From Caballeronia temeraria (GTDB lineage Bacteria > Pseudomonadota > Gammaproteobacteria > Burkholderiales > Burkholderiaceae): a stretch of DNA of 64,000 nucleotides. The position numbers and the translations under genes were made by a program. The notes under the pieces were generated by a model, which was not told where the DNA came from, did no database searches, and was given only the letters and a program-made list of their open reading frames with translations. Below are positions 24,310 through 33,189 of this stretch, piece by piece (within the stretch, counting starts at the first letter, position 1; each line of letters begins with the position of its first letter). The stretch covers positions 62,001 to 126,000 of the forward strand of contig NZ_FCOI02000020.1 of assembly GCF_001544795.2 (NCBI RefSeq). Reading direction: 5' to 3'.

Positions 24310-25341
24310 TCACTCCGGCCGCGTGCCCGCGATCAGATGAATCTGCGCGAGGCTGTCGGGCGCGAGATCCTGCATCACCGCGAGAAAGTCCTTGCCCATC
24401 AGCCCGCGCGCGCGCCGGATCAGCAGCGGCGCGGGATTCGTCGGCTCCGTGCGTTCGAGAAACGCGCACACGGCATCGAGCGCGGCGAGCGCATCCTCGC
24501 GTGACGCGATGCCGCCGGAACGCGCTATCGGCTGCGGCGCCGCCGGTTCGTGCGGCGATTGCGTGGCGGCGGACGCCGCTTCATCGCTCGCCGTCGCGGA
24601 CGCGGACACCACGGCGCGACACTGCGTGGTCACGTGACGCGCGGTCGTCGTCAGCGCGGCCATCGATGGCGCGCGCGCTTCGCCGAGCTTCTCCGTCAGA
24701 CAGCCCGCGAGCGTCTGCACGGCGCGCTGCAAGTCGAGGCCATCGTCGAGCACGCCGGGATCTTGCGCGACGGCATCGGCGAGCACGCCTTCCACGCGCG
24801 GCAACGTCGTCGCCGCCGCGCCGTCCTGCGCCGCGAGCCGTCCTTGCGCGACGAGCATCTCGCGCACCGTCAGGCGCTCGCCATGCACGCGGCACACTTC
24901 GCATTCGCGCAGTTCGTGCAGCAGCGTTTCGGCTTCCGCGAACGGCGTGTAGGCGTCGGCGAGCGGCGCGAGCGCGTTGATGCGCAACGCGGCGTCGTTC
25001 TCGTCGTCGGGATCGAGCGGCGGAAAAAGACCCGCCCAATAACGGTCGATGAGACCGCTCAGAAGCCGTATCCCCGCGATAAAGCCCGCGAGCCCGTGCA
25101 CGTGCGCCGCCGCGCGCGTCCACGCGATCGCGATGCGCACATCCTTCGAGCGCGCCAGCAGCGCCTGCCCCTGCTCCAGCAGTTCGTTCCACGGCGGCGG
25201 CTCGGCGGGCGCGCCGAACTGGCGCTGTGGATTGCCGCGCAGGCGCGCTTCGAATTCGAGATACGCGTCGTCGTATTCCAGATCGATGCCCGCGGGCGGC
25301 ATCGATACGGTCGGCGCGAGCAGCGGTTCGACGTCGATCAT
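24310..25341 (-). CDS. tssA: T6SS cap/assembly protein TssA
   Basis: This 343-residue protein has the ImpA_N domain of TssA: the opening I-x-x-L-L-A-P then PAGIDLEYD, a basic-rich helix with DVRIAIAWTRAAAHVHGLAGF and the RYWAGLFPPLDPDDENDAALRINAL motif. A short C-terminal domain ends with the G-K-D-F and SLAQIHLIAG segment, so it belongs to the short-CTD class. TssA coordinates sheath and tube polymerisation. It lies only 12 bases after the tpsA stop, so it is probably co-transcribed with the adhesin genes. Confidence 0.93.
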   Translation of the reverse strand: MIDVEPLLAPTVSMPPAGIDLEYDDAYLEFEARLRGNPQRQFGAPAEPPPWNELLEQGQALLARSKDVRIAIAWTRAAAHVHGLAGFIAGIRLLSGLIDRYWAGLFPPLDPDDENDAALRINALAPLADAYTPFAEAETLLHELRECEVCRVHGERLTVREMLVAQGRLAAQDGAAATTLPRVEGVLADAVAQDPGVLDDGLDLQRAVQTLAGCLTEKLGEARAPSMAALTTTARHVTTQCRAVVSASATASDEAASAATQSPHEPAAPQPIARSGGIASREDALAALDAVCAFLERTEPTNPAPLLIRRARGLMGKDFLAVMQDLAPDSLAQIHLIAGTRPE

Positions 25342-25353
25342 CGCGGCTCCCGC

Positions 25354-28300
25354 TCAAAATTCGCCGCAACCGTGCTGCCCGTTCACGACGAGGCAGTTGT
25401 TCAGATTCGGGCGCGAGCGCACGTGCTTCCATTCCGCCGCGAGCGTGTCCGCCTCGCCTTCGGCCTGTTGCAGCGCGAGGATCGGCTCGTTCGTGCCGAC
25501 GCAAATATTGACGCCGCCCAGATTGCTCTCGTACACGAACGTCTGCTCCTGCGCGGTGAAGAGCGGCTGCAATCCCGTGCGATTGAAGACCGCGCCCTGA
25601 AGCTCGCCCGGCGTGACGGTCACCGTGCCCGGCACGACGACGATGTTGTAACCCACCGGCGACGAGAACGTGCCGTCGATCGAATACGCGCCCGCCTGCG
25701 ATGCCGTCGTCGCGGACGAGCCGAGCGGACCCGCGACGATCGCCGAACCGGGTTTGTCGCCGTCGAGCAGGCCGCTGATGTCGAAGCGGAACGGACCGTT
25801 GGGCGAGCCTTCGCCGCGCGTCTGATTGCCGATGGTGATCGTCGCCGTCGGCCGGTCCGCGTAGACGAAGTGATTGCCGTTGCCCGTCACGACGTGCTGC
25901 GACGGCTGGCCGTTCCAGCTGCAAATGCCGCCGTAGAGGCAGCCGTAAAAATTCGGCAGCGCGCCGCCCGGATCGATCCCGTTGCGGTTCTCGCCATTGC
26001 GCGTCGCGGCCCACACGCGCCACGCGTTGCCCGCGCTCAAGGTGCCGCCCGGCGCGTTATCGAAGACGGCGTTCTGCATCACGAGGTCGATGCTGCCGCC
26101 CGCGCTCAGTTGCGCCGGCGCGCCGGCCGAGCCGAGCGCGATCGCGCCGTTTTCGGAGATCGCGGTGAGATCGCCGGTCACGTTCGGCTGCGTGCCGCCG
26201 ATCGGCACGAGCGCGCCCGTCGCGCCGTCGATGCCGGTCGCGCTCGCCGTGCCGATCGTGAAGCTTCCCGGCATCGAAAATCGCACGTTGTGCGCGCCGG
26301 ACAGCGCGAGCGTGCCGACGACGTTGCCCGCGTCGGTGAGATCGAAATCGCCGCCGCCCGTGAGCAGGAGCGTCTGCGCCTGAATGCCGCCCGGATCGGT
26401 CACGGGACCGGACGACGCGAGCGCGAGCGTCCTGCCGGGCATCGCGACGCCCGAGAGCAGGTCGATGCCCGCGCTGCCCGCGCCCGTGTTCTGGAGCGTG
26501 AGATCGTGCGTGAAGCCCGTCGCCTGATAGACGGTGATCCTGCCGGTCTGCGTGGACGAGCCGATCACGATCGCGCCGATATTCGCCGCCGCCGCGTTCA
26601 ACATCGACGGCCCGATGGTCAGGCCGCTGCTGCCGCCGAGCACGTTGATCGGCTGCGCGTTCTCGCCGACGATGCCGAAGTCCGCGCCGACGCGTCCCGG
26701 CGCGAACACGAGCGTGCCCGAACGCGACGAGAACGACGCGCCGGACGCATCGAAGACGTTTCCGGACGTGCCCGAGTTCGCCGCGCGCACGATGATCGCG
26801 CCGTAATCGCCCGCCGAGAACGTCGCGCGGTCGAGGAAGAGCGCGGGCGCGCCGTCCGCCGGCGTCGATGCCGTGACGGACACGGTCTGCGCGGGCGCGT
26901 TGGCCCGAATGTCCGCATCGACGATCGACACGCCACGGCCGCGCGCGCCCGTCGCATCGAGCTGGCCGTTGGTGCCGCCGCGAATATCGACGGAACCGGC
27001 CGCCGAGCTGACCGCGCCGCGATTCGACGCCGTGCCCGCGAGCGACACGCCGTCCGAGCCGCTGCCGAGGCCGAAGATCGTCACCGCGCCGTTCGCACGC
27101 AGACCGCGCGCGGGCGTCGCGGCCATGCCGGACACGAACACGCCGTACGCGGCGATGCCATCGGGCGCGACGCCCCGGATCGACAGGCTGCCCGCATTCG
27201 CCGCGATATCCGATGCCTCCAGATGGACGCCGTCGAAATCCGGCGCGGTGTCCTCCGCGTTGGGCGGCAGGACGAAGCGCACCTTGCCTTTCGCGCCCGT
27301 GCCGTTGAGCGCGACGTTGCCGCCGCTCGATGCGATCGTCGCGTTCTGCGCGTAGATGCCCGCGCCGCCGACGGCCGTCGTACCGCCGTTCGCGGACGCG
27401 CCGGTTCCCGTGAGGTCGATTGCGCCCGCCGTGTTGATCGACGTGCGGACCAGCGACACGCCGTCGCCGCGCACCGGATTCCCCGGCGCGCCACTGCCGC
27501 TCGCGCCCGTGCCGCGCAGCGTGACCGGCCCGCGCGCCGAAATGAGCGACGTATCGGCGAGCGTGAGGCCGAAGCCTGCGACGCTGGCCGTGCCGCCGTT
27601 CGCCGCCGCGGCGGTGCCGGTCATGTCGATCACGCCGTTCACGTTGACATTGACCGAATCGATGATCGCGCCACCGCCGCTGACTCCGCCGGTCACGTTC
27701 GTGCCGCGCGCGCCCGTGCCCTGAATCGTCAGGCCGCCATTTGTCGATGTGATGCGCATCGGCGATGTCGAATTGCCGAAAAGCTCCACGCCGTCGCCGC
27801 TGACGAATGTCTGCGCGCCGCTTCCCGATGGCCCCGTGCCGGCGATGCCGATCGTGCCGCCCGCCGTGAGGCTGCCGCCCTGCAATTCGATGCCCGCGCC
27901 GGAAACGGACGATCCGGCGGCGGTGGTTGTGGGTCCGCGTCCGGTCAGATCGAGTGTGCCGCCCGCGTTGATATTGACGTCGCCGAACAGCAAGCCCTGG
28001 CCCAGAAGATTCGATGACGCCGGGCTTTGCGAGCGGGCCGCGGTGCCGTCGATACCAATGGCGCCTTTGGCCGTCAGCGTCACGTTCTGGAGAAAGACGC
28101 CCGAGGCGATGACGTTCCCGCTGCCGCCGCGCAAGGTCGCGCCGGTTCCGGTCAGACTGAGCGCGCCGCCCGAGCTGATCGACGTGCCGACCATATGCAC
28201 GCCGTCGCCCTGAACCAGACCAGGCGAACTCTGGACGACCGCGCCGTTGCCCTGAATGGCGATGCCGCCGCTCGCCGATCCGATGACCGGCACGATCGCG

Positions 28301-31300
28301 CCGCCGCCCGTACTGAGCGATGCCTGCACGATGTTCACGCCGTCGCCCGCGACGGAGCCGGCCGCGGTCGAGATTCCGGTCGCCACGGTCTGCACCGCGG
28401 GCCCATTGCCGTTGATCGAGATGCGGCCCGCCTGCGTCTGCAGCAGCGGCGTGTTCGTCGTGCTGACGGACGAGGCGGTCGTCGAGACGAGCGTCGGCAC
28501 GATCTGCACGCCATAGCCCGTCACCGATCCGGTGCTGAGCGTCTGCACCGCCGCCGAAGCTGCGATGAAGATGCCCGCCCCGCTGACCGTGGCGCCGTTC
28601 GAGCTGGTTCCCGTGACGCTCGGCCCCTTTCCGGTGACAGAGACATTGCCGGAATCCGAAACGACGGACACGCCAACAGGCACGCTTCCACCCGCATTCG
28701 GCGCCATGCTCACGCCCGCGCCGGACAGCGTGCCGCCGGTCAGGTTCTGCACCGTGGTCGCACTGCCCGAGATCGAGACGTTGCCCGAGCCCGTATGCAC
28801 GAGCGGCCCGGCGCCCGCGTTGAGCGCTTGCGGCCGGAACGAGACGCCCGCGCCGCTCACGTTGCCGGAAGCGGTGCCGATCGACATGCCGGTACCGGCG
28901 ATGCTGACGTTGCCCGAGCCGGTCTGGATGACCGTATTGCTTTCGTTCAGGCGCGCCGTCGGCTGGATCAGTACGCCGCCGCCGCTCACGGTGCCCGTCG
29001 CGCTTTGCAGCACCGCCCCCGTGCCGGCGATGGACACGTTGCCCGACGTCGTGCTGAGCAGCGCGCTTCCCGGACCGAGCGCCAGCGGTACGAGCTCGAC
29101 GCCGTAGGTTTCCGGCGGCGTCACCCCGCTTGCCTGAGTCGTGGGCGCGCTGCCGCTGATGTTGATGTTGCCCGATGTCGTGTGAAGGCTTCGCGCCCCG
29201 CTGATGACAACGCCCGCGGGCGCGCCGGCGCCGGCCTGCCCCGCGATGGAAATATCGCTGAAGGAGGTCGCGATGCTGGCTGAGTCGATGCTGACGGGCG
29301 CGAGCGGCGTGTTCGTCTGAAAGCCCAGCGACGGATTCTGGACGCCGAAGATCGTGGCCGGGACGTTGAGCGCGCCCTGCCCGTGGATCGTCACCGGGCC
29401 GCTCGCGAGACCGGCCGGTCCTTGCGGCACGGTCGTGTCGAGCGTCGAACCGGCGATGCCGACCGCCGCGCCGTCGAAGCTCGTCGCGGCCGCGGCCGTG
29501 CCGATGTCCGCCTCGCGCACGCCGATGTTCAGACTGCCGCCGTTGGTGCTGATCGACGCCCCGGAGAGGATGATGTTGCTCTGTCCCGTGCCGCCCTTGT
29601 TGGCGTCGAGCACGACGTTGAGCCTGCCGCTCGGGCCCTGCCCGCCCGCCGCGCCGCCGATGTTCCCGAGCACGGTAATGGAGCCGTTGGCGCTCAGGGT
29701 GAGCGTGGCGTCGCTGGAGGCGGCCGGCGCCGTTTTCGTGATGCTCGTCCCGCTCAGCATCGTGATGTCGCCGTTGAATGCGCCCGTGCCGGCCGAGCTC
29801 GTCGAAATGGTCACCGAGGCGCCCTGGTCCAGTTGCGACGTGATGGCGCTCGCCAGCACGTAGTTGTCGGACGCGCCCGGCGAGAAGACGACCGGCGTCG
29901 CGGTGACGAGCGCCGGAGCCGGCCCAGTGGCGAGCGTGAGATTCGGCGGCGTGGTGGTGCTGCTGGTCGTCGTGCTGATGCTCGACGGCGCCGTATTCAC
30001 GATCTCGATGCTCGCCGGATCGAGCAGCCATTGCCCGCCGTGCCCCTTCGGCGCGCCGAGACGAATCCGCGCGCCATCCGTGTTCAGATACTCGCCGGAC
30101 GTCTCCACGAGGCCGCCGTTGCCGCCCTGCGGCCCGCCGCGCGCGGAAAGCTCGCCATAGACGCGTGCCGCCTCCGTCCCGTACATCACGATGTTGCCGC
30201 CGTTGCCGGACACGAGCGCGTCGGCGCTCACGTGCGCGTTCGGGCTCATCCACAGCGCATCCGCGTTGGCGAGGTCCGTCGCCTTGCCCGCCGCGCCTCC
30301 GCCCACGCGCACGCGCCCGCCGCCCTGCGCACCGTCCGCGCGGATCTGCGCGCCGTCGTTCACGGCGACGTGATAGCCGGTCGCGTCGATGCGCCCGCCC
30401 GTGCCCGCATCGGGCGCGGTGGCGTCGAGCGTGCCGCCGATGTTGGTCACGCCCGTCGTGCCGCCATCGAGCACGATGCGCCCGTTGCGCGCCTCCACGC
30501 TGCGCGCGCGCACCGTGCCGGTCTGGTTGACCACGGCCGCCGTGGCCGCGTCGGCGGCGCGCACCGACATCACGATCTGGCCGCCGTCCGCTTCGAGCGT
30601 GCCCGCGTTGCTGACGAGCGCGTTCGCGACCTTGTCGTTGACCTTGAGCATCGTGAGGCCGTCGCCCGCGAAATCGAGCGTGATGTCGCTGCCCGCGCCG
30701 ATCGCGATCTTGCCGAGCGTCGCGCTCACGTAGCCGCTGTTGTCGACCTGCGCGCCCAGCAAGGCGACCGCGCCGCCCGAGGACGCCGTGAGGTTCGCGC
30801 CGGCTTCGACCGACACTTTCGCGCCCGCCGCCGCGCCCTGGTTGAAGTGATACTTCCCGGCGAGAAATTCGTCGTTCGTGATGCCGAGCGTCGACGCGAC
30901 GAGCGATCCCACGTTCACCGACGCGCCTTGCGCGAACACCACGCCCGCCGGATTCACGAGAAACACCTTGCCGTTCGCGTTGAGCTGCCCGGCGATGCGG
31001 CTCGCATCGCTGCCGACGACGCGGTTGAGCAGCACCGCCTGCGCCGACGGCTGCGAAATATCGACGCGCTCGCCGCTCTGAATCGAGAAGCCGTTCCAGT
31101 TGACGATGCCTTTTTGCGAGCCCTGGTTGATCGTCATCGAACTCGTGTTCGGCCGGCTGATCGTGACGTTGCCGCTTTGCACCTGCTCGCCGACCGGTAG
31201 CGCGAACGCACCCGGCGCCGCGACGACCACGAAAAGCGGCAACAGCGCGCTCGCCGTGAGATCGGCGCCTGCATGACGCGCGGCGCGCTTCACGAAACGG

Positions 31301-31362
31301 CGGATCGCACGATCCCACTCCCGGCGATGCCTGCGGGTCCGAAGAGAGGTGATGTCGCTCAT
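25354..31362 (-). CDS. TpsA filamentous haemagglutinin-type exoprotein
   Basis: This 2002-residue exoprotein has a long basic extended signal peptide (residues about 1-55, ending A-F-A). A TPS domain (about 57-300) follows with SGNVTISRPN, the NWNGFSI segment and VNPAGVVFAQGA. A very long beta-helix of degenerate Gly/Ser/Thr repeats such as SGNVSIAGTG fills most of the rest. Near the C-terminus is an MBG-like domain (TATITIGNQTRGEG to VTVTPG). The last residues contain a closely spaced Cys pair (NNCLVVNGQHGCGEF) like the anchoring end of HMW1-type adhesins. GGAG precedes the ATG. The open frame extends far beyond this start but that part overlaps tpsB in the wrong frame. It is secreted by the TpsB encoded 32 bases upstream. 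Confidence 0.93.
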   Translation of the reverse strand: MSDITSLRTRRHRREWDRAIRRFVKRAARHAGADLTASALLPLFVVVAAPGAFALPVGEQVQSGNVTISRPNTSSMTINQGSQKGIVNWNGFSIQSGERVDISQPSAQAVLLNRVVGSDASRIAGQLNANGKVFLVNPAGVVFAQGASVNVGSLVASTLGITNDEFLAGKYHFNQGAAAGAKVSVEAGANLTASSGGAVALLGAQVDNSGYVSATLGKIAIGAGSDITLDFAGDGLTMLKVNDKVANALVSNAGTLEADGGQIVMSVRAADAATAAVVNQTGTVRARSVEARNGRIVLDGGTTGVTNIGGTLDATAPDAGTGGRIDATGYHVAVNDGAQIRADGAQGGGRVRVGGGAAGKATDLANADALWMSPNAHVSADALVSGNGGNIVMYGTEAARVYGELSARGGPQGGNGGLVETSGEYLNTDGARIRLGAPKGHGGQWLLDPASIEIVNTAPSSISTTTSSTTTPPNLTLATGPAPALVTATPVVFSPGASDNYVLASAITSQLDQGASVTISTSSAGTGAFNGDITMLSGTSITKTAPAASSDATLTLSANGSITVLGNIGGAAGGQGPSGRLNVVLDANKGGTGQSNIILSGASISTNGGSLNIGVREADIGTAAAATSFDGAAVGIAGSTLDTTVPQGPAGLASGPVTIHGQGALNVPATIFGVQNPSLGFQTNTPLAPVSIDSASIATSFSDISIAGQAGAGAPAGVVISGARSLHTTSGNINISGSAPTTQASGVTPPETYGVELVPLALGPGSALLSTTSGNVSIAGTGAVLQSATGTVSGGGVLIQPTARLNESNTVIQTGSGNVSIAGTGMSIGTASGNVSGAGVSFRPQALNAGAGPLVHTGSGNVSISGSATTVQNLTGGTLSGAGVSMAPNAGGSVPVGVSVVSDSGNVSVTGKGPSVTGTSSNGATVSGAGIFIAASAAVQTLSTGSVTGYGVQIVPTLVSTTASSVSTTNTPLLQTQAGRISINGNGPAVQTVATGISTAAGSVAGDGVNIVQASLSTGGGAIVPVIGSASGGIAIQGNGAVVQSSPGLVQGDGVHMVGTSISSGGALSLTGTGATLRGGSGNVIASGVFLQNVTLTAKGAIGIDGTAARSQSPASSNLLGQGLLFGDVNINAGGTLDLTGRGPTTTAAGSSVSGAGIELQGGSLTAGGTIGIAGTGPSGSGAQTFVSGDGVELFGNSTSPMRITSTNGGLTIQGTGARGTNVTGGVSGGGAIIDSVNVNVNGVIDMTGTAAAANGGTASVAGFGLTLADTSLISARGPVTLRGTGASGSGAPGNPVRGDGVSLVRTSINTAGAIDLTGTGASANGGTTAVGGAGIYAQNATIASSGGNVALNGTGAKGKVRFVLPPNAEDTAPDFDGVHLEASDIAANAGSLSIRGVAPDGIAAYGVFVSGMAATPARGLRANGAVTIFGLGSGSDGVSLAGTASNRGAVSSAAGSVDIRGGTNGQLDATGARGRGVSIVDADIRANAPAQTVSVTASTPADGAPALFLDRATFSAGDYGAIIVRAANSGTSGNVFDASGASFSSRSGTLVFAPGRVGADFGIVGENAQPINVLGGSSGLTIGPSMLNAAAANIGAIVIGSSTQTGRITVYQATGFTHDLTLQNTGAGSAGIDLLSGVAMPGRTLALASSGPVTDPGGIQAQTLLLTGGGDFDLTDAGNVVGTLALSGAHNVRFSMPGSFTIGTASATGIDGATGALVPIGGTQPNVTGDLTAISENGAIALGSAGAPAQLSAGGSIDLVMQNAVFDNAPGGTLSAGNAWRVWAATRNGENRNGIDPGGALPNFYGCLYGGICSWNGQPSQHVVTGNGNHFVYADRPTATITIGNQTRGEGSPNGPFRFDISGLLDGDKPGSAIVAGPLGSSATTASQAGAYSIDGTFSSPVGYNIVVVPGTVTVTPGELQGAVFNRTGLQPLFTAQEQTFVYESNLGGVNICVGTNEPILALQQAEGEADTLAAEWKHVRSRPNLNNCLVVNGQHGCGEF

Positions 31363-31394
31363 GGCGAACTCCTTTGATTGCCGATCCGCTTGCG

Positions 31395-33170
31395 CTAGAA
31401 CGATTTGGAGACCTGGACGTACACGCGCGGCACCTTGTCGTCGCCGGTCGTGTCGGGGCGCGTCGTGCGCCACGCGACGCTCGCATCGACGGTGATGCCG
31501 TATGGCCCGTTCCAGAACGCGCCGATGCCCGCGCCGCTGCGCGTGACGGTGTTCGCGCCTTGGCCCGGAATCGATTTCGCGTTGTAGCGGCCGACGCCGA
31601 TATCGAAAAACGCCGACAGCGTCACCGAGGGAATCACCGCATAGCGAAGCTGCGCGGTCGCGATCAGCCCTTCGTCGACGACCGATTCCGACGGCGAATA
31701 GGCGCGCACCGCACGCGGCCCGCCGAGCGTGATGCGCGACGAGCTGTCGAGGTTCTGATTCGCCCATTGCCCCGACACGCCCAGAAAGAAGCTCGTGTTG
31801 CGCGTGATCGCGTTGAGGCGGTTCGCCTGCATGGTCAGGCGCACGCTGTTGCCTTGCGTGTGGCGCCCGAACGGACCCTGATCGATCGCTTCCGCGACCG
31901 CCGAATCGATGTTCAGATGCGCGAACGCCAGTTGCACGTCGGCGCTGTTGAAGCCGCCGCCGAGAAAACTGTCGCGGCTTTCGTACGACAGCCCGACGCT
32001 CGCCACATACAGCTTTTGCGGATTGTCGAAGCTGACGCTGTCGATCTTGTCGGTCAGCGAGCGATATTCCAGCGCGCCGCGCAGCAGCAGGTTCTGGCTG
32101 CGCGAGCGGATCAGCGGATGCGACACCGACGCGGTGACGACATCGGCATCGCCGTGCGCGTTCAGCGACGCGAACTGCTCGCCGAGGTAGTAGTACAGAT
32201 GCGAATACGCAATGCCGACGCGCGTGCCGCTCGCGTCCACCGGGGCGTCGTAGCCGATGCGCCCGTACACCGTGTCGGCGCGCTCGGCGGCGAGCAGGTT
32301 GATGTCGAGGTTGTCGCCGATGCCGAACGGCGACGCGAGCCGCCCGAGCGCGCCGAGCCGCCAGCGTCCGGCGGGCGCGGAGCCGTAGTCGTCGGCGGAC
32401 ACGGCGAAGTTCCAGCGGCGCACCGGCTCGACCGTCACGCTCAGATCGACGGTGCCGGGCGTGCTGCCGGTTTCCAGCGCGGAACTCACGCGAATGCCCG
32501 GCAAATCCGAGAGCAGCAGCATCGTGCGTTCGAGCTCGCTCTGCCTGAGCGGCTTGCCGGGTTCGATCGCGGCGAGCCGCGCGCGCACCATCGATTCCTT
32601 GATGGGCGCGCCGGGCGCCATCGTCAGCCGGACGCGGCCGATCTTGCCTTCGAGCACGGTGAACGTGACATCGCCATTCGTGACGTCCTGCGGCGGAATC
32701 ACGACCTGCGCGAGCGGAAAGCCGCGCTCGTGATACGCCTTCGCGATGCGCGCGCTCATCGCGTTGAGATCGTTGATCGAGACTTGCTGGCCGATCTTGT
32801 CGGCGACGAGCGGCAGCAGCGTGCCGGCGGGCAGCGTTTCGTTGCCCGCGAAAGCGATGTTCCGCAACACGAATTTCTTGCCCTCGGGCGCTTCCGGCGG
32901 CGCGGCGGGCGGCGCGGGCAGCGCGTTCGAACCGCCGGGCGGCGGCGCGGCGGTCGACGGACGCGGCTGCTCGTTGAGCAGCGTGCCCGCGCTCGGCACC
33001 TGCGCCGTGCCGGGCATCGGCACCTGCTGCGCCCACGCGCTCAACGCGCTCAACGCGCTCGCACAGGCGATGCCGGCGCCCGCCGCGCGCGCGAGCTGCC
33101 GCGAACGCGCCGTCGACCGTGCGGGAAACGATTCGGACTTGATGGCGTGGTTCACTTCAGCAATCCTCAC
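31395..33170 (-). CDS. TpsB outer-membrane transporter (ShlB/FhaC/HecB family)
   Basis: This 591-residue protein has a signal peptide (cleavage near SAWA, residue about 47), a Pro-rich linker, then two POTRA domains (about 97-245) with KFVLRNIAFAGNETLP and KGFPLAQVVIPP-like strands. A 16-strand barrel follows. The conserved loop-6 motif is VRAY (usually VRGY/F) in GGPRAVRAYSPSES, and the strand motif FFDIG is intact. It recognises the TPS domain of the partner exoprotein and passes it across the outer membrane. It lies 19 bases after the CHAT gene and 32 before tpsA. Confidence 0.93.
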   Translation of the reverse strand: MRIAEVNHAIKSESFPARSTARSRQLARAAGAGIACASALSALSAWAQQVPMPGTAQVPSAGTLLNEQPRPSTAAPPPGGSNALPAPPAAPPEAPEGKKFVLRNIAFAGNETLPAGTLLPLVADKIGQQVSINDLNAMSARIAKAYHERGFPLAQVVIPPQDVTNGDVTFTVLEGKIGRVRLTMAPGAPIKESMVRARLAAIEPGKPLRQSELERTMLLLSDLPGIRVSSALETGSTPGTVDLSVTVEPVRRWNFAVSADDYGSAPAGRWRLGALGRLASPFGIGDNLDINLLAAERADTVYGRIGYDAPVDASGTRVGIAYSHLYYYLGEQFASLNAHGDADVVTASVSHPLIRSRSQNLLLRGALEYRSLTDKIDSVSFDNPQKLYVASVGLSYESRDSFLGGGFNSADVQLAFAHLNIDSAVAEAIDQGPFGRHTQGNSVRLTMQANRLNAITRNTSFFLGVSGQWANQNLDSSSRITLGGPRAVRAYSPSESVVDEGLIATAQLRYAVIPSVTLSAFFDIGVGRYNAKSIPGQGANTVTRSGAGIGAFWNGPYGITVDASVAWRTTRPDTTGDDKVPRVYVQVSKSF

Positions 33171-33189
33171 CGATGATCAAAAACGCACG

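Noticed and set aside
24550..28017. Plus-strand reading frame of 1155 codons opposite tssA and tpsA
   Set aside because: It is very Arg/Ala-rich with no domain; the minus strand carries recognisable TssA and the repeat region of TpsA.
31363..33036. N-terminal extension of the tpsA frame to 2560 residues
   Set aside because: The extension overlaps tpsB in another frame and looks like translated antisense composition. The ATG at 31362 has a good ribosome site and a proper signal peptide.
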